Assembly: GCF_001598555.1 (NCBI RefSeq)
Contig: NZ_BCZE01000051.1
Span: 1 to 63,295 of the forward strand
Length of the DNA: 63,295 nucleotides
Reading direction: 5' to 3'
Source of the DNA: Novosphingobium rosa NBRC 15208
Lineage (GTDB): Bacteria; Pseudomonadota; Alphaproteobacteria; Sphingomonadales; Sphingomonadaceae
The stretch's first letter is position 1, and every line of letters begins with the position of its first letter. Under the pieces are notes generated by a model. The model had not been told where the DNA came from and did no database searches. It saw only the letters and a list, made by a program, of their open reading frames with translations. Of this stretch, positions 55,248 through 63,295 are shown piece after piece. The translations under genes and the position numbers were made by a program.

Positions 55248-55723
55248 CGACCGAACTCCAACGCCTGCATGGTCTGTCGCGTGCCCAGCCAGCTGGTCAC
55301 CAGCACCAACACGGCAGTCAGCAGCGAGAGCAGAATGCCCCAGGGCATCACCGAGGTATAGGCATCGCGGCTGTGCACAAAGGCGTTGAGCAGCGCCAGC
55401 AGCATCACCAGCCCATTGCCCAGCCCGTGCCACCACCCCGCCCGTGGCCGCCGCATCCGCCGGCTGCTGAAGAAATCGACCAGCCCGGCAATCCCGGTCA
55501 GCACGCCCATCACCAGTCCGGCCACGATCAGCCAGGCCGAGAAATTGGCCCATTGCATCTCATAGCTCGCCAGATAGGCCCAGTCGGTCAGAAAAGCGCC
55601 GGTAAAGCAGGCGATGGGATAGGCCGAGAGGATCACATGCAGCGGATAGCTGGCCGGAAAAACCGGGCCGATCGCCTCGGGGCGACGGGCTTGAGGAAAG
55701 GCGGGATCAGGGGCGGTTGCCAC
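55244..55723 (-). CDS. DUF2231 membrane protein
   Basis: A 159-residue integral membrane protein with four helices (LHVILSAYPIACFTGAFLTD, FSAWLIVAGLVMGVLTGIAG, LGNGLVMLLALLNAFVHSRD, ILLSLLTAVLVLVTSWLG). His and Tyr in PLHVILSAYPI and His in VHSRD are DUF2231-typical. The start is GTG at 55723 with AAAAGGAA at 8 bases; longer upstream frames are rejected. It is coupled by GTGA to the PQQ-type dehydrogenase, suggesting a quinone- or haem-linked membrane partner for it. Confidence 0.8.
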   Translation of the reverse strand: MATAPDPAFPQARRPEAIGPVFPASYPLHVILSAYPIACFTGAFLTDWAYLASYEMQWANFSAWLIVAGLVMGVLTGIAGLVDFFSSRRMRRPRAGWWHGLGNGLVMLLALLNAFVHSRDAYTSVMPWGILLSLLTAVLVLVTSWLGTRQTMQALEFGR

Positions 55724-55930
55724 AGGCGCGTTCCTTTTTTGACGATGCGGGGCCGCTTGGCCACCCGGCCTGATCGGGCCGTTCTTTCCGATACAGTCCG
55801 GCCGCGGGGATGTTCCGCCGCCGCTGGCGCCCGTTATCCATCGAAGCGGCGGATTTTTGCGACGAAAAGCACGCGCCCTTCCCTGCTCTGGCGCGTTTCC
55901 CCTGCGCCACACCGGCAACAGGAGCATGTC

Positions 55931-56182
55931 ATGGCCAATCTCGACCAGATCAAGGAACATATGGACATCATCGGCGCCGACGGCGTGCATGTCGGCACGG
56001 TCGACCGGATCGAGGGCGACCGCATCAAGCTGACCAAGGCCGAGAGCGGGTCGCACAGCGGGCACCATCACTATATTTCCGGCGGGCTGGTGGCCGAGGT
56101 CGAGGGGGACACGGTGCGCCTTTCGGCCAACGCCGATGTCGCCGTGACCTTCGAGGAAGAAAAGGATGGCGAGGGCATCTAA
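55931..56182 (+). CDS. DUF2171 protein
   Basis: An 83-residue soluble protein that matches DUF2171 (MDIIGADGVHVGTVDRIEGD, IKLTKAESGSHSGHHHYISG). This PRC-barrel-like family is common in stress-inducible gene sets. ATG 55931 has AGGAG upstream. It is divergent from the DUF2231/dehydrogenase pair. Function unknown. Confidence 0.82.
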   Translation: MANLDQIKEHMDIIGADGVHVGTVDRIEGDRIKLTKAESGSHSGHHHYISGGLVAEVEGDTVRLSANADVAVTFEEEKDGEGI

Positions 56183-56251
56183 GCCCGACCGTTGGGAATT
56201 GGATGGCCGTGGGGCGATGTCTTGGCCCCGCGGCCATCCGCCTATGCAGGC

Positions 56252-56407
56252 CTATTCCGCTTCCAGCCCGCGCGGCACGATGGTCAATTGCTGCACCACC
56301 GTGCACCTTGGCTGGGTCAGCAGATCATGCACGCCCGCCGCGATGCCCTTGCGCCCGTGAAGGCTGGTGCGCCGCGTATGCGCATCGGAGAGATCGATGG
56401 TGGCCAT
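56252..56407 (-). CDS. 51-residue hypothetical protein
   Basis: A small protein MATIDLSDAHTRRTSLHGRK... ending VPRGLEAE. The ATG at 56407 is preceded by AAGGAGCCCC, an excellent ribosome-binding site, which supports it over the longer open frame. It has no named family, but its body (KGIAAGVHDLLTQPRCTVVQ) is conserved-looking and compact. It is probably part of the surrounding stress-type gene group. Confidence 0.6.
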   Translation of the reverse strand: MATIDLSDAHTRRTSLHGRKGIAAGVHDLLTQPRCTVVQQLTIVPRGLEAE

Positions 56408-56592
56408 GGGGCTCCTTGACAGGGGTTTCTCTTCGGGAATGGCCGCCTGGTCCTGGTGTTTCACGCCGGTCACCGCTGCATCAGGGAACCTCGGGCCTGC
56501 CTGTCTCTTCGCAACAGGAAGACGTTTCCCCCGCCCGGATCACTGTGCTCCACGGATTGCCGCGCCGGGCCAGCTTATGAAAGTTGCCTTCC

Positions 56593-57996
56593 ATGGATCT
56601 ATCTTGTGACGTCGCCATCATCGGCGCCGGCACCGCAGGCCTGTCCGCCGAGCGCAGCGCCCGCCGAGCCGGGGCGCGCGCGCTCATCATCGATCCTGCG
56701 TTTTCCGGCACGACCTGCGCCAATGTCGGCTGCATGCCCTCCAAGCTGCTGATCGCGGCGGCGGATGCAGCCTATGCGGTGCGGCAGGCGCCGTTGTTCG
56801 GCATTGCCGCCAGCGCGCAGGTCAGCGGCCATGGCGTGATGCAGCGCCTGCGCCGCGAGCGCGACCGCTTCGCCGAAGCCACGCGCGAGGAGATCGCCAA
56901 AATCCCCGCCAGCAGCATGTTGCGCGGCACAGCCCGCTTCGCCGATGCGCGCACGCTGCTGATCGACGATGGCACCCGCGTCACGGCCACAGCCATCGTG
57001 ATCGCCACCGGCTCGCGACCGGCCATGCCTGAGAGTTTCGCCGCGCTGGGCGATCTGGCGCTGACCAATGAGACGCTGTTCGAACTGGAGACCCTGCCCG
57101 AAACGCTGGCGGTGATCGGCGCCGGGCCGCTGGGGCTGGAACTGGCGCAGGCCATGGCCCGGCTGCGCGTCAAGGTGACCTTGCTGGATGAGGGCACCAG
57201 GCTGGCCGGTCTGGAGGACAAGGCGATCGCCAACCGCTTGAGCGATGTGCTGCGGCAGGAGATGGCGGTGGTCAATGGCGTCAAGATCACGGCGCGGATC
57301 AGCGAGGGCAAGGCCCGTTTGCGCTGGACGGGCCGCACATCGGGCGAAGGCCTGTTCGACAAGGTGCTGGTGGCAACGGGCCGCCCGCCCGCGCTCGATG
57401 GCCTCGATCTGGGCACGACCGGGTTGGCGCTCGACAAGCATGGCGTGCCCGTCTTCGACCCCGCCACGGCGCAATGCGGCGAGAGCGCGATCTTTATCGC
57501 CGGCGATGCCGATGCCGAGCGTTCGGTGCTTCATGAGGCTTCGACGCAGGGAGCCATCGCCGGTTACAATGCGGCGCGCTTTCCCGATGTGACGCCGGGC
57601 CGCCACAATATTCCCTTCTCGATCATGTTCACCGATCCCGCTCTGGCCAAGGTCGGGCAGATTCAGGGCGAGGATCTCGTCGTCGGCACCGCCGATTACA
57701 GCGATCAGGGGCGGGCGCGGATCGAAGCCAAGGCGGTGGGGCTGGCCCATCTTCACGCGGATCGCGCCAGCGGGAAGCTGCTGGGCGCGATCCTGCTGTG
57801 CCCCGGGGCGGAGCATCTGGCGCATCTGCTGGCCTGGTCCATCGAGAGTGGATTCACCGCCAGCGCTTTGCTGGAACGCCCCTTCTATCACCCCACGCTG
57901 GAAGAAGGGCTGAAGCCTGCGCTGCGCATGATCTGCAAGGCGGTGGGCAACGAGGCGCCGGGCCGCAGCGATGAAGGGCATCCCTCCGGCGGCTGA
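56593..57996 (+). CDS. pyridine nucleotide-disulfide oxidoreductase (dihydrolipoyl dehydrogenase-like)
   Basis: A 467-residue flavoprotein reductase. FAD motif GAGTAGLSAE (11-20), redox-active disulfide C42-x4-C47 (TCANVGCMPSK), NAD(P) motif VIGAGPLGLELA, second FAD site IFIAGDAD, and C-terminal YHPTLEEGL with the catalytic HPTxxE. This is the dihydrolipoyl dehydrogenase/mercuric reductase family. No 2-oxoacid dehydrogenase or mer genes are nearby, so it is an orphan reductase. ATG 56593 is chosen over TTG 56584; the ribosome-binding site is weak. Confidence 0.9.
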   Translation: MDLSCDVAIIGAGTAGLSAERSARRAGARALIIDPAFSGTTCANVGCMPSKLLIAAADAAYAVRQAPLFGIAASAQVSGHGVMQRLRRERDRFAEATREEIAKIPASSMLRGTARFADARTLLIDDGTRVTATAIVIATGSRPAMPESFAALGDLALTNETLFELETLPETLAVIGAGPLGLELAQAMARLRVKVTLLDEGTRLAGLEDKAIANRLSDVLRQEMAVVNGVKITARISEGKARLRWTGRTSGEGLFDKVLVATGRPPALDGLDLGTTGLALDKHGVPVFDPATAQCGESAIFIAGDADAERSVLHEASTQGAIAGYNAARFPDVTPGRHNIPFSIMFTDPALAKVGQIQGEDLVVGTADYSDQGRARIEAKAVGLAHLHADRASGKLLGAILLCPGAEHLAHLLAWSIESGFTASALLERPFYHPTLEEGLKPALRMICKAVGNEAPGRSDEGHPSGG

Positions 57997-58032
57997 TGGC
58001 CGGATATTTCAAGCTTCGGGAAGGGAAAGAGC

Positions 58033-58431
58033 ATGACCGAGACGATCACGCGCCTGTTCGATACCCCCGCCCTCGCCCGACAAGCCGCCGGCGAGCTGGA
58101 GCGGGTGGGGGTGCTGCGCGAGGCGATCAGCATCATCGCGCCGGGGCCGGAACTGCATGGCCGGGATGCTCTGCTTGCTGCCCTCACGCGCGCGGGTATC
58201 GATCCGCAAGAGGCGCAGCCCCTTGCCGAGGCCGTGCATCGCGGCGGTGCCGTGATCCGCGTCAATGTGGCTCAGGACCGGCTGGCGGAGGCCTGTGCCG
58301 CGCTGGACAGCGTGCCCTTCATCACCCTTCAGCCCAAGCGCGCATCCTATCAAATCAGCGGAACAAGCCCCGCCGCCGATGACGCCACGCCGCCCGATGA
58401 GCAGGCCATCAGCCATGATCGGGCCCGGTAG
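58033..58431 (+). CDS. YflT-like general stress-type protein
   Basis: A 132-residue soluble protein: ITRLFDTPALARQAAGELERVG, then AISIIAP, and AGIDPQEAQPLAEAVHRGGAVIRVNVA. This layout matches the YflT/general stress protein 17M-like group, small proteins of unknown function induced by heat and salt. A polar tail follows. The ATG is preceded by GGGAAGGGAAAGAGC. It follows the disulfide reductase by 36 bases on the same strand. Confidence 0.68.
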   Translation: MTETITRLFDTPALARQAAGELERVGVLREAISIIAPGPELHGRDALLAALTRAGIDPQEAQPLAEAVHRGGAVIRVNVAQDRLAEACAALDSVPFITLQPKRASYQISGTSPAADDATPPDEQAISHDRAR

Positions 58432-58437
58432 AAGCCG

Positions 58438-58998
58438 CTAATCCAGCATCTCCGGACGAAAAAGCCCGCGGCGGCTGATCACCTTGCCCGAAACCATAAA
58501 GCTGCCATCGCCCCGGTAATGCAGGGTCTCGGGATGTTTCGGCGTGGGGGCGACATGCGCCTTCACCACCTCGAAGACAAAGAAGTTGAGGCTATCGACC
58601 AGCGCCGCTTCATGCAGGCGGCATTCAAAGCAGGCGTGGCATTCGGCAATCAGGGGCGCTGCCACCCTGTCGGCCTTGAGCGGCGTCAGGCCGAAATGGG
58701 CAAATTTGTCGATCTGCGCGCCTGTCGTGTTGCCGATGCCCACCACAATGTCGGTCAGGGCGGTGGTCGGCAGGTTGATGACGCATTCTGCGCTGTCGCG
58801 GATCAGCGAAAAGCTGTGATTGCCCGCCGAGATCATCAGACCAACCAGCGAGGGCGAAAACTCCAGCACCGTATGCCAGCCCAGCGTCATGACATTGCGC
58901 TGCTCGCCCAGCGCCGAGGAAACCAGCACGATTGGCCCGGGCTCAAGATAGCGCCGCACCTGACTGACCGGGAAGTCCTTCTTGACCGGATGTTTCAA
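58438..58998 (-). CDS. flavin reductase family protein (TTG start)
   Basis: A 186-residue flavin-reductase-like FMN-binding split-barrel protein: VSQVRRYLEPGPIVLVSSA, GWHTVLEFSPSLVGLMISAG, NHSFSLIRDSAECVINLPT. The first codon is TTG at 58998; the N-terminus KHPVKKDFPVSQVRR resembles the true start of relatives, so TTG is probably used. It ends 6 bases from the YflT-like gene end, the two being convergent. It likely supplies reduced flavin or reduces a small substrate. Confidence 0.85.
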   Translation of the reverse strand: MKHPVKKDFPVSQVRRYLEPGPIVLVSSALGEQRNVMTLGWHTVLEFSPSLVGLMISAGNHSFSLIRDSAECVINLPTTALTDIVVGIGNTTGAQIDKFAHFGLTPLKADRVAAPLIAECHACFECRLHEAALVDSLNFFVFEVVKAHVAPTPKHPETLHYRGDGSFMVSGKVISRRGLFRPEMLD

Positions 58999-59417
58999 CG
59001 CCCACTTCCCCCAGTTTCGGTTGCTGATGGATCGTGTGAAGCCGGGGATGGGTCCGGACAGGCCCTTCTTTTATCGACCCCACAAACGGGGCGGGCAAAG
59101 CCGATCACATCAACATAAATCAGCGTAATTTCGGGCCACTTCCGCAATCCCTTGCTGTCTATCTCCGGTGCCAAGGCCCCGGAACTGCGCAACCTGCAGG
59201 TCGACCATCTGGAGCTGATGCGGCGGCAAGAAAGGGGGGCTTCACCCTTCCCGCTTCACGATATATAAAATCCATAAAAATCAGCGAAAAAACCATGACA
59301 ACACCTTCAATTCCATGATTTTTCTTGCAGACGCACACCAAAACCCGGGCCAAAACCCCGGCGAAATCGTTGTCACGAAAGGCATCGCAAACCGTCCCGG
59401 GCTATCAAAGGACACAC
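58999..59417. other. intergenic region upstream of kup, 419 bases
   Basis: This gap separates the divergent flavin reductase and kup genes. It includes an AT-rich stretch near 59262-59300 that could hold the kup promoter. A short open frame at about 59150-59250 (GAKAPELRNLQVDHLELMRR) looks protein-like but has no start or family. No riboswitch is recognised. Confidence 0.45.
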
Positions 59418-61304
59418 ATGAACCAGCCGACCGCAAACCCCGGCCATCACACCCCGCAAGGCCGCCTGCTGCCCATGGTGATCGGCGCTACCGGCGTGGT
59501 GTTCGGCGATATCGGCACCAGCCCGCTCTACACGATGAAGACGGTGCTGCAGCTGGGCGGCGGCAGGGTGGATGCGGTGTCGGTGCTGGGCGTGCTCTCG
59601 CTGCTGTTCTGGACCCTGGTGATCGTTGCCACCGTCAAATATGTCACCATCGCCATGCGGATCGACAATGATGGCGAGGGCGGCATTCTCGCCCTGATGG
59701 CGCTGCTGGGCACCAAAACGCACAAGCGCCCCGCCATCGTCGCGCTCGGGCTTTTCGGCGCGGCGCTGATCTATGGCGACGGGGCGATCACCCCGGCGAT
59801 TTCCGTGCTGTCCGCGCTGGAAGGGCTGAAATCCGCCACGCCTGCCATCGCGCCTCACATCCTGTTGCTGGCCGTCGGCATCCTGCTGGTGCTGTTTCTG
59901 CTCCAACCGCTGGGCACGGCGCGGATCGGCCATGCCTTCGGCCCGGTGATGCTGCTGTGGTTCGCCACCATCGCCGTGCTGGGGCTGGCCAGCCTGATCC
60001 ACCATCCCGGCGTGCTGTCCGCGATCAATCCGTTGCATGGGCTGCGCTATCTGCTCGGTCATGGCTGGCAGGGTTTCATGCTGCTGGGCGGCGTGTTCCT
60101 CTGCGTCACCGGGGCCGAGGCGCTCTATGCCGATATGAGCCATTTCGGTGCTGGGCCGATCCGCCTCGCGTGGAGCTGGCTGATCTTCCCCAGCCTGATC
60201 CTCAACTATGCGGGGCAGGCCGCGCTGCTGCTCGATGGGCAGCCGGTGGGCGATAACATCTTCTACGCCCTGTGCCCCCCGTCCCTGCTGCTGCCGTTGA
60301 TCGTGCTGGCCACGCTGGCCACCATCATTGCCAGCCAGTCGATCATCACCGGCGCCTTTTCCATGACGCGGCAGGCGATCCAGCTGGGCTGGCTGCCGCG
60401 CGTCACCATCCGCCAGACCTCGGCGGAGGGCTATGGGCAGATCTATGTCGGCTCGGTCAACTGGTTGCTGGCGCTGGCGACCATCGGCATCACCCTCTAT
60501 TTCCGCCATTCGGACAATCTGGCCGCCGCCTATGGCATCGCCGTCTCGATGACGATGCTGATGACCACCGCCCTGCTCTATCTGGCGATGTGCGAGATCT
60601 GGGGCTGGTCGCGGTTGCGCGCGGGCGCCGTCGCGGGCCTGCTGCTGCTGGTCGATGGCAGCTTCTTCGCGGCCAATTCGGTCAAGCTGCTGGAGGGCGG
60701 CTATGTGCCGCTGCTGCTGGCCGCTCTGGTCTATCTGGTGATGTGGCTCTGGCATGGCGGGATCGGCGCCATGCGCGAGGCGGTGCACCACGGCGCGAAG
60801 CCGCTGGCCGAACTGGACGCCATGCTGGCAAAGCCCGGCATCGCCCGCGTGTCCGGCACGGCGGTGTTTCTCACCCATACCACGCAGGATATTCCGCCCA
60901 TCCTGTTGTGGCACGTCCGCCAGAACCGGGTGCTGCGCGAGCATGTGATCATCCTGCGCGTCGAGATCGCGCAGGTGCCCTGGGTCAGCCGGGAGGAGGG
61001 CATGACCATCGAGCGCCTCGCCCCCGCCATGTGGCGCATCTCCGCGCTCTATGGCTTTATGGAGAGCCCCGATGCGCCCGACACCATCGCCCGCTGCCCC
61101 GAAGAGATCAGGCCCGCCGACCCCGGCGATGTGACCTATTATATCGAGCATGGCTCCCCCGTCCCGCGCGAGGACAGGCCGCGGCTGGCGGCATGGCGGC
61201 GGCGGCCCTTCACCTTCATGGCCCGCAACAGCGACCGGATCAGCCGCCACCTGAACCTGCCGCCCGAGCAGACGGTGGAGATCGAACGCGCCGTGGCGAT
61301 CTGA
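59418..61304 (+). CDS. kup: Kup potassium uptake transporter
   Basis: A 628-residue KUP/HAK/KT-family K+/H+ symporter: about 12 helices, the signature GDIGTSPLYT, IDNDGEGGILALMALLG, IYGDGAITPAISVLSA and GAFSMTRQAIQLGW, then a cytoplasmic C-terminal domain. Length is normal (620-650). ATG 59418 is preceded by AAAGGACACAC, so an in-frame start 93 bases earlier is rejected. It transports potassium into the cell. It stands alone. Confidence 0.95.
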   Translation: MNQPTANPGHHTPQGRLLPMVIGATGVVFGDIGTSPLYTMKTVLQLGGGRVDAVSVLGVLSLLFWTLVIVATVKYVTIAMRIDNDGEGGILALMALLGTKTHKRPAIVALGLFGAALIYGDGAITPAISVLSALEGLKSATPAIAPHILLLAVGILLVLFLLQPLGTARIGHAFGPVMLLWFATIAVLGLASLIHHPGVLSAINPLHGLRYLLGHGWQGFMLLGGVFLCVTGAEALYADMSHFGAGPIRLAWSWLIFPSLILNYAGQAALLLDGQPVGDNIFYALCPPSLLLPLIVLATLATIIASQSIITGAFSMTRQAIQLGWLPRVTIRQTSAEGYGQIYVGSVNWLLALATIGITLYFRHSDNLAAAYGIAVSMTMLMTTALLYLAMCEIWGWSRLRAGAVAGLLLLVDGSFFAANSVKLLEGGYVPLLLAALVYLVMWLWHGGIGAMREAVHHGAKPLAELDAMLAKPGIARVSGTAVFLTHTTQDIPPILLWHVRQNRVLREHVIILRVEIAQVPWVSREEGMTIERLAPAMWRISALYGFMESPDAPDTIARCPEEIRPADPGDVTYYIEHGSPVPREDRPRLAAWRRRPFTFMARNSDRISRHLNLPPEQTVEIERAVAI

Positions 61305-61454
61305 ATGCATTGTCGGGAAGGATCATCCCGGGCCTCACGCCGTTACGCATGTGCCACGCAGCTGTCTCCCGGGTAAACGTTCGCTTCCGCTTCCGTTCAC
61401 AGCCCGGGGCGCTTGATGCGTTCCATCGATGCCGATCCTGCGGAGCAGACTGCC

Positions 61455-62993
61455 ATGTCCTTACGCAATCCTCGCCTTGCCCCCGCCGCCCTGACCAGCG
61501 TGCTGTCGCTCGCGCTGGTGCTTGGGGGTTGCCAGAAGGCCCCGGACGGCGCTGCCAGTGCGGACAGCGCCATGGCCGCGCCCGCCCTGCCCGCCACGCT
61601 GCCGATGACAAACGCCCCGGCCCAGCAGGTGACGCTTGCCCCTGCGGCCACCGCCCTGCCCCGCGCCCAACCGCTGCGCACCGTGCGCGTTGCCGACCCG
61701 CGATCGGCCTATGCCTATGCTGATCAGGCCAGTTACGTCTCGCAATCGCTGGGCGAGGCGCCGCCCGATTACAGCTTCAGCTACGACAATGTGAGCCCCT
61801 GGGCATGGCAGGGCTATGACGGCTCACGCACCTTCGTCGAGCCGGTCGCGGGCGGCTATCGCACCTATTACTATCGCGCCGGGGCCGAGCAGCCCTATTT
61901 CGTTCGCGATCCCGACTATGGCTATGGCTATGATGGCGACCAGCTTGCGGCGATCTACGGGCCGGACGGGGCGCTGATCCCCTATGACAGCTACGGCCCG
62001 CGGGAGGCCTATGCGGCGGCCTATCTCTGGCGCGCACGACGCATGTACGAAGCCTCGCGCGAGAGGCAGGCCATCTCCGCCGCGGACTGGGCAGCGCGGC
62101 AAAATTCGATCATCGCGGCCCGCGAACAATGGGCTGCCAACCGCGACCGACAAGCGGACTGGGCTGCCTATCACGCGCAGGAAGCGGCGCAGGAAAGCCG
62201 CTATTGGGCCCAGGAAGCCCAGCGCCGCGCGGAAGACCAGCAGCGCTTCGACCAGTGGCATGAGCAGGATTTCCGCACCCCGCCACCCCCGCGCGCAATC
62301 CCGCCACACTGGCAACAGGCAAACTGGGCGCAGGACAGCGCGCGCTATGCCCCCGTCGTGGCAGCGGCAGTGGCTGGGGGCGCGGCGGCTGCGCTGCTGG
62401 CACGCCATCATCAGAATGCGGCCCCACAGCACCCGCCCATGCCGCCACAGCCCGTGGCCCAACCCGCGCGCCCCGCACCCGCGCCACCCGCAGTTCGGCC
62501 CGAGCGGCAGATGCAGCCTGGTCCCATGCCCCATGCTCCCTGGCAGGGGCACGTAAACCGCCCCCCTGCTCCCCACGAGCAAACCCCGGCCATCCATCAC
62601 AGCCCCGTTCCGCCGCAGCCGCCGAGAGCCATGGCGCCCCAGCGTCCCAACAGTCCGCGGCCTGAAGCGCGAGTTCCGGGGGCTGAGGTGCACCAAGCCA
62701 GGCATGCCTTCCCTCCCATGAGGCCGCCCGAACCGAGCGTCACGGTCCACAGAGGCAATCAAGGCATCCCGCAAGAGCATCCTGTTGCGCCGCGCGTGCC
62801 GATCCATGGCGGGGCACCTTCCGCGCCCATGACACATCCTGCCCGTCCACCTGAGACTCGTCCGGCACCCGCCATGATGCCGAGCCCCGCGCCAGCGCCA
62901 CAGCCACAGCACCATGAGGGCGGCGGGCAGCAGGGCGGCGCTCACCCCGAAGGTAGGCATGCTGGGGGCGGGGAACACCATGGCCACCCCTGA
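61455..62993 (+). CDS. Pro/His-rich lipoprotein
   Basis: A 512-residue lipoprotein: signal peptide with lipobox LVLGGCQKA, an N-terminal Tyr-rich segment (YSFSYDNVSPWAWQGYDGSR, YRTYYYRAGAEQPYFVRDPD), an Ala/Arg/Gln helical stretch, a hydrophobic Ala/Gly patch (VVAAAVAGGAAAALLA), and a 190-residue tail of Pro, Ala, His and Gln ending GGGEHHGHP. The frame has earlier starts (TTG 61413, ATG 61416), but ATG 61455 gives the cleanest signal peptide. No named family. The His-rich tail could bind metals. Confidence 0.75.
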   Translation: MSLRNPRLAPAALTSVLSLALVLGGCQKAPDGAASADSAMAAPALPATLPMTNAPAQQVTLAPAATALPRAQPLRTVRVADPRSAYAYADQASYVSQSLGEAPPDYSFSYDNVSPWAWQGYDGSRTFVEPVAGGYRTYYYRAGAEQPYFVRDPDYGYGYDGDQLAAIYGPDGALIPYDSYGPREAYAAAYLWRARRMYEASRERQAISAADWAARQNSIIAAREQWAANRDRQADWAAYHAQEAAQESRYWAQEAQRRAEDQQRFDQWHEQDFRTPPPPRAIPPHWQQANWAQDSARYAPVVAAAVAGGAAAALLARHHQNAAPQHPPMPPQPVAQPARPAPAPPAVRPERQMQPGPMPHAPWQGHVNRPPAPHEQTPAIHHSPVPPQPPRAMAPQRPNSPRPEARVPGAEVHQARHAFPPMRPPEPSVTVHRGNQGIPQEHPVAPRVPIHGGAPSAPMTHPARPPETRPAPAMMPSPAPAPQPQHHEGGGQQGGAHPEGRHAGGGEHHGHP

Positions 62994-63295
62994 TTGAGGA
63001 ATAGCCTGCGCTGACAAAGTTGCCCTTAAACACCCCAAATCGGCTCCCTGAAACCTACCGGCCGTTCAGAAATTTCCGGTGACGGGCGATCTTGCTCTTC
63101 AATTGCCCGGCCTGTCTCGACGATCCTTCGCTCTGTTGAAGCTTGAATGCGATCCATGGGCAGGCAGGCAACGATTGCCTCCGTCGCGTATTAAAAGACC
63201 ATAAAACACGATCGAGGATGACCATGGCCCAGCCTTTTCCAGCATACTCCTCGATCCCTGCCCACCATCGTTTGGTCCCTGCAGCATGAACCTCT
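62994..63295. other. 302 bases at the right end with no gene seen
   Basis: No open frame with a credible start, RNA gene or repeat is seen. An ATG near 63224 runs into a stop after about 24 codons. Confidence 0.55.

Noticed and set aside
59150..59250. Protein-like frame GAKAPELRNLQVDHLELMRR upstream of kup
   Set aside because: It has no start codon or ribosome-binding site, ends quickly, and I cannot match it to a family. Possible remnant, but not supportable.
59373..61310. 645-codon open frame on the minus strand
   Set aside because: It is antisense to kup. Its translation is dominated by Gln, Gly, Asp and His, as expected from the reverse of membrane-protein codons.

Overview
The window looks like chromosomal DNA of a sphingomonad alphaproteobacterium, probably Novosphingobium-like. 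It is GC-rich and carries three TonB-dependent receptors with sphingomonad-style plug motifs (EIIVTA, RVEVLRGPQGT). It also has LysR regulators, SDR oxidoreductases, CocE/NonD hydrolases, an HWE-type sensor kinase and several GTG/TTG starts. The genus is inferred from general family knowledge, not from a marker gene. I see no rRNA, tRNA, CRISPR array, prophage or intact transposase. The only mobile-element trace is a 61-codon resolvase remnant near 30.5 kb.

Layout. 0-4.3 kb: a LysR regulator, a TonB receptor and a secreted protein made of two copies of one unnamed domain. 4.4-8.1 kb (minus strand): rsgA with a 40-residue basic protein in front, a PHB-depolymerase-type esterase and a SHOCT-domain protein. 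8.3-10.6 kb: a LysR regulator divergent from an NmrA-like oxidoreductase and a small unknown protein. 10.9-11.2 kb: a decayed PepSY fragment. 11.2-20.7 kb: a long minus-strand run, read from high to low coordinates. It encodes a glutathione S-transferase, an exported protein of an unnamed family, a DUF6152 protein, an exported protein resembling MaoC/double-hotdog dehydratases, a TonB receptor, two paralogous exported proteins, an NAD(P)H-binding reductase, an SDR and a cupin. This is my best candidate for an undescribed uptake-and-processing system. 20.9-24.1 kb: an MFS exporter convergent with an OmpR/EnvZ-type two-component pair.

24.3-30.4 kb (plus strand): an SDR with an altered catalytic motif, a VOC protein, two small DUF6644-like membrane proteins, a LysR regulator, then an ATGA-coupled trio of dihaem cytochrome c, parvulin isomerase and HupE/UreJ-like membrane protein. 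30.9-38.2 kb: a LuxR-type regulator, the third TonB receptor, a beta-lactamase-fold hydrolase, a CocE/NonD hydrolase and a Tat-exported DUF3237 protein, which together read as uptake and hydrolysis of an ester or amide compound. 38.6-44.3 kb: a SYLF-domain protein, an MFS transporter overlapping an ArsB-like permease, and a second CocE/NonD hydrolase.

44.6-49.4 kb: a sensory cassette consisting of a short LOV-domain protein, a 1143-residue CheB-CheR-PAS-HWE kinase and two stand-alone receivers. The first three genes use GTG starts with GTGA overlaps. 49.5-58.4 kb: envelope and stress-type genes, namely an OpgG/OpgD protein, an FAD/NAD(P)-binding protein, several small proteins, a DUF2231 membrane protein coupled to a PQQ-type sugar dehydrogenase, a DUF2171 protein, a dihydrolipoyl-dehydrogenase-like disulfide reductase and a YflT-like protein. 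58.4-63 kb: a flavin reductase, the Kup potassium transporter and a Pro/His-rich lipoprotein. Most of the right-hand third looks like ordinary chromosome, while 9-44 kb looks like modular catabolic accessory DNA.
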